A stretch of 64,000 bases of DNA from Clostridiales bacterium (lineage in GTDB: Bacteria; Bacillota; Clostridia; Christensenellales; Borkfalkiaceae): contig SVHT01000001.1 of NCBI GenBank assembly GCA_015055615.1, forward strand, positions 1-64,000, given 5' to 3'. The position numbers were made by a program, and so were the translations under genes. Shown here piece after piece: positions 34,674 to 42,002 of this stretch (the first letter of the stretch is position 1; each line of letters opens with the position of its first letter). The notes under the pieces were generated by a model. That model was not told the DNA's origin. It was given only the letters and a program-made list of their open reading frames with translations, and made no database searches.

Positions 34674-36131
34674 ATGAATACATATATCGGAATTGATTTG
34701 GGTACGTCGTCGGTGAAACTGCTTTTGGTCGGCGCGGACGGACAAATTATCAATAGCATAACGAAAGAATATCCTATCTTTTATCCGCAAAGCGGATGGA
34801 GCGAACAAAACCCAGAGGATTGGTTAAAGGCGACCGTTGACGGAATGGAAGAATTGTTAAACGGGTATAACAGGTACGAGGTGAAGGGAATTTCTTTCGG
34901 CGGTCAAATGCACGGTTTGGTGTTGTTGGATGCAGAGGATAACGTAATTCGTCCTGCGATTTTATGGAACGATGGCAGAACGCAAAAACAGACGGAGTAT
35001 CTTAATACGGTAATCGGACAAGAAAAGTTGTCGCAATATACCGCAAATATTGCGTTTGCAGGCTTTACTGCCCCTAAAATTCTTTGGGTAAAAGAAAACG
35101 AACCTGAAAACTTTGACAAAATAGCAAAAATTATGTTGCCGAAGGATTATTTGGCGTACAAGCTGACGGGGGTGCATTCCACGGATTATTCGGATGCAAG
35201 CGGAATGCTACTTTTGGACGTGCAAAACAAATGCTGGTCAAAGGAAATGTGCGAGATATGTTCCGTGGATGAAAAATGGTTGCCGAAACTGTTTGAAAGC
35301 TACGAACGGATAGGGCAGGTACGCGATGAATACAATTTGCCGAACGCAATCGTAACGGCAGGCGCGGGCGATAATGCGGCTGCGGCAATCGGTACGGGTA
35401 CGATAAAAGATGGGGCGTGCAATATTTCTTTGGGTACGAGCGGTACGGTATTTATTGCGCAGGACGCCTTTTCGGTTGATAAAAACAACGCGTTGCATTC
35501 CTTTGCCCACGCAAACGGCAGATATCATTTAATGGGTTGCATCTTGTCTGCGGCAAGCTGTAACAAATGGTGGATGGAAGAAATTTTGCGCACGCAGGAA
35601 TTTGCAAATGAACAAGAGGGGCTGGAAACGTATCTTGGCAACAATGAAGTGTTTTTCTTGCCCTATTTAATGGGGGAACGAAGTCCGCATAACGACGTGA
35701 ATGCGCGCGGTTGTTTTATCGGTATGCGACCTGATACCACAAGAAAGCAAATGACGCTTGCTGTGATGGAAGGGGTTACGTTTGCCTTGCGTGACTGTGT
35801 TGAAGTGGCGAAAGCATCGGGGTTGAAAATCGAAAAAACGAAGATTTGCGGCGGTGGCGCGAAAAGTGTAATTTGGAAAAAGATTATCGCCAACGTTTTT
35901 GGAGCGCCCGTTTCTACATTATTGGTAGAAGAGGGTCCTGCTTACGGCGCGGCGATTTTGGCAATGATTGGCGCGGGGGAATATGAAAGCGTCTCGGTGG
36001 CAGTCAATAAAATTGTAAAAACAAAGGAAACCGTTTTTCCTGACGATATGCTCACGCAAGCATACGAACGGAAATATCGGCTGTTTAGACAGGTATATCC
36101 TACACTTAAAAACATTTTTGCGCAGATATAA
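34674..36131 (+). CDS. xylB: Xylulokinase
   Basis: A 485-residue FGGY-family kinase phosphorylating D-xylulose. The N-terminal phosphate motif is YIGIDLGTSSVKLLLV and the substrate loop SFGGQMHGLVLLD. CNISLGTSGTVFIAQ and KICGGGAKSVIWKKIIANVF are the second-domain ATP motifs. The ATG at 34674 is eight bases after the xylA stop; an in-frame TTG at 34659 would overlap xylA. Neither has a strong ribosome site, so coupling to xylA translation is likely. Confidence 0.96.
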   Translation: MNTYIGIDLGTSSVKLLLVGADGQIINSITKEYPIFYPQSGWSEQNPEDWLKATVDGMEELLNGYNRYEVKGISFGGQMHGLVLLDAEDNVIRPAILWNDGRTQKQTEYLNTVIGQEKLSQYTANIAFAGFTAPKILWVKENEPENFDKIAKIMLPKDYLAYKLTGVHSTDYSDASGMLLLDVQNKCWSKEMCEICSVDEKWLPKLFESYERIGQVRDEYNLPNAIVTAGAGDNAAAAIGTGTIKDGACNISLGTSGTVFIAQDAFSVDKNNALHSFAHANGRYHLMGCILSAASCNKWWMEEILRTQEFANEQEGLETYLGNNEVFFLPYLMGERSPHNDVNARGCFIGMRPDTTRKQMTLAVMEGVTFALRDCVEVAKASGLKIEKTKICGGGAKSVIWKKIIANVFGAPVSTLLVEEGPAYGAAILAMIGAGEYESVSVAVNKIVKTKETVFPDDMLTQAYERKYRLFRQVYPTLKNIFAQI

Positions 36132-36152
36132 AGATATAACAAGGAGTCTAGT

Positions 36153-38006
36153 ATGAACTACAAAATAACGCCTTTGACGGCATACGGTACGTGTCGTTAT
36201 GAAAATGAAAAGGTTTATTTTAAGGCAGATAAACGTTATGAGCAGGCCGATTGGCAAATTGAAATCACTTTTCTTGATTGGGAAGACGATTGTTACGTTT
36301 TTTCGCCTGCATGCGCCTACGACGGTAATAAAATTGAGCAGGTTGACCGAGCCTATCCGCCTATGTACAAGACGAGCGAAATGTATGAAAATGAGCGTCC
36401 TTTGATTATGAAGGGGATTCCCGCTTTAAACGTGGACGGTAGTGGAAAAATTGAAGTAACGGCAGGGGATATGGCAACGCCTTGTGTCGGGATTTTTTAT
36501 AAGCAAAAGAAACAAGCCTTTTTTGTGTTTACGGAGCAAGAAGTCGGTGGTAAAAACCTTGGATTTAGGATTGAAAAAGGCAAAATCACGGTGCAATATC
36601 CAACCAAGCGCGAATATGCCTACCGCTATGTTTTTGCGCCCGAGAAGGATGCAGATAAAGGACTTTTTGTGGATTTGGGCGATGAGTTTTCGTCAAAACT
36701 TTTAATTCGTACCTTCGATTGTGAGACAATTTCGCAATTTTTTGAGTATTTTTTCCGAAACAGAAAAGTGTTACTCTCGAGCCCGCGTCCTGAAAACGGT
36801 TATACGCAAGAGCTTTGGGAGATAATGGAAAAACATTTCAATCAAAACAATTATAGCGGAAAATATTTTGGCAATACCCGTTGGCGTCAGTGGCAATGCG
36901 GTTGGTGTGGCAATGCGCAATCCTCCTATCCGTTGTACGTTAAAGGAAATGAAGAAACGAAAGCGCGCGCGGTGCAGACGATTGATTATTTGGTTTCTTT
37001 TGCAGCCCCTAGTGGTTTTTTCTACGGATATATATTTGACGATAAAATAAAGGACGACAGTTTTCATTTTGACGATACGGAAAACGACGAGTTTGCGGGT
37101 ATGCGCGGGTCACATTTGATTCGCAAGAGTGGGGACGTGTTGGCGTTTTTATACAAGCATTTTGACGTTATGCCCGTTAAAAAAGAGTGGGAGATTGCGG
37201 CTAGAAATTGCGCGGACGCTTTTGTGAGGTTATTTGATAAATACGGGACGTTTGGGCAGTTTGTCCATCAAGAAACGGGAGAAATGTTGATAGGGCTTTC
37301 CTGTGCAGGTGCGTCTGCAATCGGCGGGTTGGCGCGCTCTTATAGGTATTTTAAGGATGAAAAGTATTTGAATACAGCAAAAGAGGCTTGTGAATATTAT
37401 TATCAAAATTTTGTGGCGAAAGGCGTCACGACGGGTGGACCTGGTGAAATTTTAACCGCGCCTGACAGCGAAAGCTCGTACGCAATGGTGGAAAGTTGCG
37501 TGATTTTATATGAAACGACGAAAGAGGAAAAATGGTTGCAATACGCAAAAGACAGTGCTAATTTGTTCTCGTCGTGGGTTATGACGTACGCCTACAAATT
37601 CCCGAAAGGTTGCGAGTTTGAAATACAGAAAATCAATACGACGGGAAGTGTTTTTGCCAACGTGCAAAATAAACACTCTGCGCCGGGTATTTGTACGTTT
37701 TCGGGCGATACCTTGTATAGATTGTACTGTTATACGGGCGAAAAGTTGTATTTAGAGCTTATCAAAGATATTGCTTATTTTATCCCACAATGCGTATCAA
37801 CTCCTTGGAAACCGATTTACGATTGGGATCATAAGCATGGTGACGACGAAGGAAGATTGCCCGAGGGATATATTTGCGAACGTGTAAATACCAGTGATTG
37901 GGAAATGCAAGGTTGTATCGGTGGCGTATTTAAGCTCAGTTGTTGGTGTGAAACTTCATTGGTGCTTAGCTTTGTAGAGCTGATGCATTTACCCGAAATG
38001 CAGTGA
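36153..38006 (+). CDS. Six-hairpin (alpha/alpha)6-barrel glycosidase-like protein
   Basis: A 617-residue cytoplasmic protein without signal peptide. Residues ~1-210 are beta-rich. Residues ~220-610 look like an (alpha/alpha)6 toroid: repeated helix pairs with FAAPSGFFYGYIFDD, GASAIGGLARSYRYFKDEKYLNTAKEACEYYYQN, GGPGEILTAPDSESSYAMVESCVILYETTKEEKWL and GDTLYRLYCYTGEKLYLELIKDIAYF. The acidic AGMRGSH and APDSESS segments could be catalytic. I cannot name a CAZy family. AAGGAG precedes the start, 22 bases after xylB, so it belongs to the xylose operon and probably releases a pentose or processes a xyloside. An RHS remnant abuts its stop codon. Confidence 0.6.
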   Translation: MNYKITPLTAYGTCRYENEKVYFKADKRYEQADWQIEITFLDWEDDCYVFSPACAYDGNKIEQVDRAYPPMYKTSEMYENERPLIMKGIPALNVDGSGKIEVTAGDMATPCVGIFYKQKKQAFFVFTEQEVGGKNLGFRIEKGKITVQYPTKREYAYRYVFAPEKDADKGLFVDLGDEFSSKLLIRTFDCETISQFFEYFFRNRKVLLSSPRPENGYTQELWEIMEKHFNQNNYSGKYFGNTRWRQWQCGWCGNAQSSYPLYVKGNEETKARAVQTIDYLVSFAAPSGFFYGYIFDDKIKDDSFHFDDTENDEFAGMRGSHLIRKSGDVLAFLYKHFDVMPVKKEWEIAARNCADAFVRLFDKYGTFGQFVHQETGEMLIGLSCAGASAIGGLARSYRYFKDEKYLNTAKEACEYYYQNFVAKGVTTGGPGEILTAPDSESSYAMVESCVILYETTKEEKWLQYAKDSANLFSSWVMTYAYKFPKGCEFEIQKINTTGSVFANVQNKHSAPGICTFSGDTLYRLYCYTGEKLYLELIKDIAYFIPQCVSTPWKPIYDWDHKHGDDEGRLPEGYICERVNTSDWEMQGCIGGVFKLSCWCETSLVLSFVELMHLPEMQ

Positions 38007-38104
38007 TGGGCAAAAGGCGGTCAGTTGGCGTCGTATAATGGTCATACGTTTACCTATGATACGCAAGGTAGACGGTTAACCAAAGATAATATTACGTTAA
38101 AGAC
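38007..38104 (+). pseudogene. YD-repeat (RHS) protein remnant
   Basis: Directly after the glycosidase stop, and in the same frame, the bases read GGQLASYNGHTFTYDTQGRR..TKDNITLK, a typical RHS/YD repeat. The following RHS tip continues in another frame (38105 on), with no intervening core sequence. This indicates an internal deletion plus frameshift. No start codon or ribosome site is present. Confidence 0.75.
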
Positions 38105-39010
38105 GTGCAAGGAGATATTATTGCACTACTTGACAACACGGGTACGGTTGTGGTACAATACGTCTACAATGCGTGGGGAGAAGGTCTTGTATTAGATGCA
38201 AACGGCAATGAAATTACGTCTCCTACGCATATTGGACAAATAAATCCTTTCCGCTATCGTGGATATTTCTATGACGTTGAAACGGGATGGTATTATCTTA
38301 AATCCAGATACTATGACCCTACCACTGGTAGATTTATTAATATGGACTCCATTACCTACGCGGACTCGTCCGCTATTAATGGGTTAAATCTGTATGTGTA
38401 TTGTGAGAACAATCCTGTAATGGATATTGACCCTGATGGTAATTGGAGTTTGAAAAAGTTTTGGAAAAAGACAGTGTCAGAGGTGAAAGCTGTTGCCAAA
38501 GAGGTTAAGGATTTCTTTGTTGAGGATGTGTATGGTAAAGTCATTAAACCTGCTGCGGATTGGGTTGAAGAGACCATAGAAGATGTTTGCGAGACGACAA
38601 TTAACTTTATTGATGATAAAATTTTGGCTTTGCGAGTGACCGAGGATGGGATCGTCATAGGGAATTCTAGGTTTATTATCACACCAGGTGCACAATTCTT
38701 GCTCAGTTTTTATCTTAATCATATTAATCCTAACACACGGGATATTATCAAAGGGACAACAGCGGGGGTACAAGGTGAGTGGGAAGCCCATAATTGGGGA
38801 TATTATGTCTTATACTTGTTAAATGGTACAGTGAATGTCTTTGGGAACGACATTAAGGGGGCTTTGAATTCTGCAAAGTATGCGGACATCCAGGGCACTG
38901 TGTTTAACAATCCTAATCATTATTTTAAATATTTGATGGTGGGGTATAATTTTTTGAATAATCCGCTATCAACATTTATTGATTATTTTATTTATAAAAG
39001 GAATAAATAA
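38105..39010 (+). CDS. Orphan RHS tip with unrecognised C-terminal domain
   Basis: An open frame of 301 codons starting at GTG with no ribosome site. Residues ~1-118 are the end of an RHS core: DIIALLDNTGTVVVQYVYNAWG, NPFRYRGYFYDVETGWYYL, SRYYDPTTGRFINMDS, and LNLYVYCENNPVMDIDPDG. In intact RHS/Wap proteins this marks the junction to a variable toxin domain. The remaining ~180 residues (WKKTVSEVKAVAKEV, then GEWEAHNWGYYVLYLLNGTV and KYADIQGTVFNNPNHYF) form a domain I do not recognise. The codons are more AT-rich than the neighbours, a sign of transfer. As it stands it is a displaced cassette, probably not expressed alone. Confidence 0.7.
   Translation: MQGDIIALLDNTGTVVVQYVYNAWGEGLVLDANGNEITSPTHIGQINPFRYRGYFYDVETGWYYLKSRYYDPTTGRFINMDSITYADSSAINGLNLYVYCENNPVMDIDPDGNWSLKKFWKKTVSEVKAVAKEVKDFFVEDVYGKVIKPAADWVEETIEDVCETTINFIDDKILALRVTEDGIVIGNSRFIITPGAQFLLSFYLNHINPNTRDIIKGTTAGVQGEWEAHNWGYYVLYLLNGTVNVFGNDIKGALNSAKYADIQGTVFNNPNHYFKYLMVGYNFLNNPLSTFIDYFIYKRNK
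38109..38179 (+). repeat. 71-bp RHS direct repeat, copy 1
   Basis: This 71-base segment recurs at 39973-40043 with two differences (69/71 identical). It encodes the DIIALLDNTGTVVVQYVY part of the RHS core. Confidence 0.9.
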
Positions 39011-39012
39011 AA

Positions 39013-39645
39013 ATGAAGAAACTAAAAAGGACGATTATCACTCTTTTATTTATTGCAATAATAATGTCATCTCATACAGGTTGTGGATTTGTTAAGGCAT
39101 TTAAAGAGTTTGGTCAAGTCAACAGCACCACGGACGTAACAACATATGGCGATTTTCCTACAACAAAGTACGGATATGAAATAAAACCATACACGGATAA
39201 TATTTTGCCGCCTAAAATCGAGGATTTTTTTGCAGTGGAGGAATATTATTTTGCTTATTGCGATGCGCCGTATATGCACGAAGTGTATTTAGAAGTATCG
39301 ATAGACGACGAAGAAAAATACACAGAGTACGTAGCCGAACTTTTGGCGAACAAGGAAACGGAATCTTTTTTTTATAATGCGGACTACCAAGAATATGTTT
39401 TAACGGATGTCTTAAGATCAACTGAATCGAATTGGGTTGAGAAATCAGAAATTCAAAAAATTTTATTTAATGATAACGAAAATAAAATAATCTTTATTTC
39501 TTTGCTTGTTTTGCATCAGGATAGCCCGTTTTATCAGGAGGACTTCGTTTACTTTGAAAAATTTAATATACCTTGCGTAGGGGATTATTATGATGGTACG
39601 CGCGTTTGGAAATACAAAGTAAATGAATTACCCTATTTGTATTAA
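39013..39645 (+). CDS. Predicted lipoprotein, possible immunity protein
   Basis: A 210-residue protein two bases after the RHS tip. The N-terminus has two lysine-rich residues groups, a hydrophobic stretch (TIITLLFIAIIMSS) and Cys in HTGCG, a somewhat unusual lipobox. The mature part is acidic and aromatic (VEEYYFAYCDAPYMHEVYL, YEEDFVYFEKF-like). The gene position directly behind an RHS C-terminal domain is where cognate immunity genes sit. AT-rich like the tip. Immunity function is inference; no family recognised. Confidence 0.55.
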   Translation: MKKLKRTIITLLFIAIIMSSHTGCGFVKAFKEFGQVNSTTDVTTYGDFPTTKYGYEIKPYTDNILPPKIEDFFAVEEYYFAYCDAPYMHEVYLEVSIDDEEKYTEYVAELLANKETESFFYNADYQEYVLTDVLRSTESNWVEKSEIQKILFNDNENKIIFISLLVLHQDSPFYQEDFVYFEKFNIPCVGDYYDGTRVWKYKVNELPYLY

Positions 39646-39750
39646 CTGACTTATTATCTAATGGAGAACATGGGATTTTCATTTCCACCGCTTTAATCAG
39701 AAGATAAAATGTAGTATTTTTGCTGCAACCTTATAAAAGCTATCTGCTTT

Positions 39751-39970
39751 TGAAGTGAACCCCAAAGCATAGACAAAGAAATATTAAAATTGTGAATGAG
39801 TTCTGTACTGTACAGGGCTCATTCTCTTTAATGTGAGCGTTTTACGCTCATCATCATAGCACCACAGGTGTTCTTTCGAAGTGTGGATGAAACGATCCAC
39901 ACTTTCAAACTGCTCCCCATAAAATATTTCTATTTTCAGTTTACTAAAAAGCTCTCCATACAACCTTGTT
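39751..39970 (-). mobile_element. IS3-family insertion sequence remnant (transposase 3' end)
   Basis: On the minus strand, codons ending in TAA at 39784-39786 encode the C-terminus of an IS3-type (IS150-like) transposase: KLKIEIFYGEQFESVDRFI, then LWCYDDERKTLTLKRMSPVQ and YRTHSQF. This is the rve-domain end (family WYNxxR..LKGLSPVxYR). The upstream CMESF continues in another frame, one base lost in the T-run near 39947-39951. The IR-like end TGAAGTGAACCCCAAAG is at 39751. The rest of the element is absent; RHS sequence follows directly. Confidence 0.85.
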
Positions 39971-40154
39971 CAAAGGAGATATTATTGCACTACTTGACAA
40001 CACGGGTACAGTTGTGGTACAATACGTCTACGATGCGTGGGGAAGAAATACCTGTTTTGACGAATCGACGGTAAACCTTGGCACGTTGAATCCGTTTAGA
40101 TACCGTGGGTATTATTACGACACGGAAACGGGGTTGTACTCGAGACCATCATAA
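39966..40154 (+). pseudogene. Second orphan RHS core fragment
   Basis: Encodes DIIALLDNTGTVVVQYVYDAWG, then NPFRYRGYYYDTETGLY and stops after four unrelated codons, exactly where the core motif YLxSRYYDP should continue. No toxin domain follows. It is a broken duplicate of the tip at 38105, 62 codons long. The sequence at 40155-40299 up to the SGNH gene holds no recognisable gene. Confidence 0.8.
39973..40043 (+). repeat. 71-bp RHS direct repeat, copy 2
   Basis: Second copy of the repeat at 38109-38179, in the same orientation, at the start of the second RHS fragment. Confidence 0.9.
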
Positions 40155-40299
40155 AGTAAGAGTTGGGGGCATGAAACGTGCGCGTTGACAGAAGGCGCAA
40201 GTTTGTCGTGCGCCGCGGTCTGTTCCGTATCGGCGACGACCTGATTGCGCTCAACGGACGTTACGTTTCAAAAATAAAAATAACGAGTAGGAGTAGAAT

Positions 40300-41349
40300 A
40301 TGTTGATAAAGGACGCGGCGGCTATTGATAAAAATTTTGCAACGCCAAAAGGCGTTATAAAAGAGGACGTGATTTATCACAATGCGACGGAATTGGACGT
40401 ATACGGCGTGACGTACGAGGACGGCGTATATCGCAGAATGTCCTATGACGTGGCGAAACGAATCAGCGAAAACGTTGCGCTCATATCCTCGGAATGCGCG
40501 GGGGGCAGGGTGCGTTTTGTCACCGACAGCCCCTATATTGCTATTTACGTAAAATACCGCTCGGTTGCAAAGGTTCCCAACTATTCGTTTAGCGCTACGT
40601 TGGGCTTTGATTTGTATGCGGGAAAGCGCTACGCGGGTTGTTTTGTGCCGCCCATAGACACGACGGACGTTTTAGAGAGCGTTTTGGACGTGAACGCCGA
40701 GGGCGCGCAAGAATACACCTTAAACTTTCCTGTGTGCAGTGAAATTAGCGAATTGTATATCGGCGTCAAAAAGGGCTGTACGATAGGGAAAGCGCCTGCG
40801 TATACCATAAAAACGCCCGTGGTTTTTTACGGCTCATCTACAACGCAGGGCGCGTGCGCGTCCCGACCGGGGAATACGTACGAAAATATTATTAGCCGTG
40901 CCCTTGATTGCGATTACGTAAATCTTGGCTTTTGGGGGAACGCAATGGGTGAAGAGGAAATGGCGAAGTATATTGCGGGGCTTACTATGTCCGCCTTTGT
41001 CTACGACTACGACTACAATGCGCCCGACGCTGCGCATTTGGAAGCTACGCACGAAAAAATGTTTAAAATTATTCGTGAACGTAACCCCGATTTGCCCATA
41101 ATTATTCTTTCCGCACCCAAATATTATTTGGACGAAACGGATAAAAAGCGGGTTGCTGTAATAGAAAAAACCTACCAAAATGCGATAAAAAGCGGGGATA
41201 AGTCGGTTTGTTTTATTACGGGCGCGGAAATGTTAAAAGACGTCAAAGATACGGCGTTGGCAGACAACGTGCATCCTGGTGACAGCGGGTTTATTAGCAT
41301 AGCGCAATTTGTAGGCGACGCGTTGAAAGCGTTTGTGCAAAACAAGTAA
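40300..41349 (+). CDS. SGNH/GDSL hydrolase (probable carbohydrate esterase)
   Basis: A 349-residue enzyme, no signal peptide. Residues ~1-165 form a beta-rich domain like the jelly-roll N-terminal domain of two-domain carbohydrate esterases. The SGNH domain follows with VVFYGSSTTQGACAS (nucleophile serine), NLGFWGNAMGEEE (oxyanion Gly/Asn) and DNVHPGDSGFISIA (Asp and His). Such enzymes deacetylate sugars. GAGTAGGAG precedes the ATG. It stands alone between the RHS remnant and a double terminator. The cytoplasmic location suggests it acts on an imported acylated sugar. Confidence 0.85.
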   Translation: MLIKDAAAIDKNFATPKGVIKEDVIYHNATELDVYGVTYEDGVYRRMSYDVAKRISENVALISSECAGGRVRFVTDSPYIAIYVKYRSVAKVPNYSFSATLGFDLYAGKRYAGCFVPPIDTTDVLESVLDVNAEGAQEYTLNFPVCSEISELYIGVKKGCTIGKAPAYTIKTPVVFYGSSTTQGACASRPGNTYENIISRALDCDYVNLGFWGNAMGEEEMAKYIAGLTMSAFVYDYDYNAPDAAHLEATHEKMFKIIRERNPDLPIIILSAPKYYLDETDKKRVAVIEKTYQNAIKSGDKSVCFITGAEMLKDVKDTALADNVHPGDSGFISIAQFVGDALKAFVQNK

Positions 41350-41373
41350 TTTTATTTAATTTGTTTAACAATC

Positions 41374-41407
41374 AAAAAAAGGACGGAGAGATATCCGTCC
41401 TTTTTTT
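41374..41407 (+). terminator. Terminator after the SGNH hydrolase gene
   Basis: GGACGGA (41381-41387), extended by an A-run, pairs with TCCGTCC (41394-41400) and T7 follows. A second hairpin GCCCTTT/AAAGGGC (41439-41455) with a T-run to 41461 backs it up. Confidence 0.9.
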
Positions 41408-41856
41408 GCGCGTAGTTTTTTTGAAATTATTGTCCGAAGCCCTTTAAAAAAGGGCGTTTTTACCCCAAAAAGAGATTTAAAAGCTATCTTTTTAAAAACA
41501 TAAGATGATATTTTAGAGCATTATTTTGCAATTTTAGAATATTGACTTTCGCTGGCGTTTGTGATTAAATAGATAATACCAATAAAATGGTATATTGTAG
41601 TTTGCCATCATACACGCTTGCGTATACGTTTTATTCCTTATTATATAATTACACGCGAGAAAAGGAAGTCGCAGGCGTTTGGACATATATGCGAAAATTG
41701 GCAGATACATTAGAAGATAGGTAGAAAATTCTCTTTTGTAGCTAAAAAAGAGAAAGAAAAAAAACAAGGCCATGGCCTTGTGGTTTGTATGAACAAACCA
41801 CAAAAAACTATTACTCGAAAAAAATAATTTGTAGTCATCAAGAATAGGAGGTATTT
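41408..41856 (+). other. Gene-free leader region of the giant-protein operon
   Basis: No coding frame is supported. It holds a second terminator (41439-41461), a promoter-like block (41511-41570), a small hairpin ATACCA/TGGTAT (41576-41593), the 16-base palindrome CAAGGCCATGGCCTTG (41765-41780) and a 10-bp hairpin TGTGGTTTGT/ACAAACCACA (41779-41802). On the minus strand the palindrome is followed by a T-run, so it would terminate antisense transcripts. Confidence 0.6.
41511..41570 (+). promoter_or_regulatory. Candidate promoter of the peptide/giant-protein operon with shared upstream motif
   Basis: TTGACT (41542-41547) with TTAAAT (41565-41570) at 17 bases. Five bases upstream of the -35 lies TTGCAATTTTA (41526-41536) inside a 26-base block (41511-41536) that matches 53321-53346 at 23 positions. 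The -10 is weak, which fits an activator-dependent promoter. Confidence 0.5.
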
Positions 41857-41988
41857 ATGATGAATAACTACGAAGAACTGAAGATGTCGGTGATTGTATT
41901 CGATCAAGACGAAATCATGACCGATATCATTGCATCGTCGCCTAATGATAATAGCGGTGGTATTAGGGACGACGTTTGGGGTTCATAA
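41857..41988 (+). CDS. Small acidic peptide, 43 aa, coupled to the giant protein
   Basis: ATG at 41857 (or the next codon, 41860) lies 5-8 bases after AGGAGG. The frame runs 43 codons to TAA at 41986-41988. The ribosome site of the giant gene (AAAGGAGGAG) overlaps this stop, so translation is coupled. The N-terminal half (NNYEELKMSVIVFDQDEIM) is amphipathic, and the C-terminal half (SSPNDNSGGIRDDVWGS) is polar and Asp/Gly/Ser-rich. It resembles short YEE-x-x-VI-x-F-x-x-x-D(V/I)I peptides that I recall from gut Clostridia, uncharacterised. No signal peptide. It could be a peptide precursor or a regulator. Confidence 0.65.
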   Translation: MMNNYEELKMSVIVFDQDEIMTDIIASSPNDNSGGIRDDVWGS

Positions 41989-42002
41989 AGGAGGAGACAA
42001 GG

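Noticed and set aside
40155-40299. Open frame reading GLFRIGDDLIALNGRYVSK before the SGNH gene.
   Set aside because: No start with a ribosome site and no family recognised; could be a remnant but unsupported.
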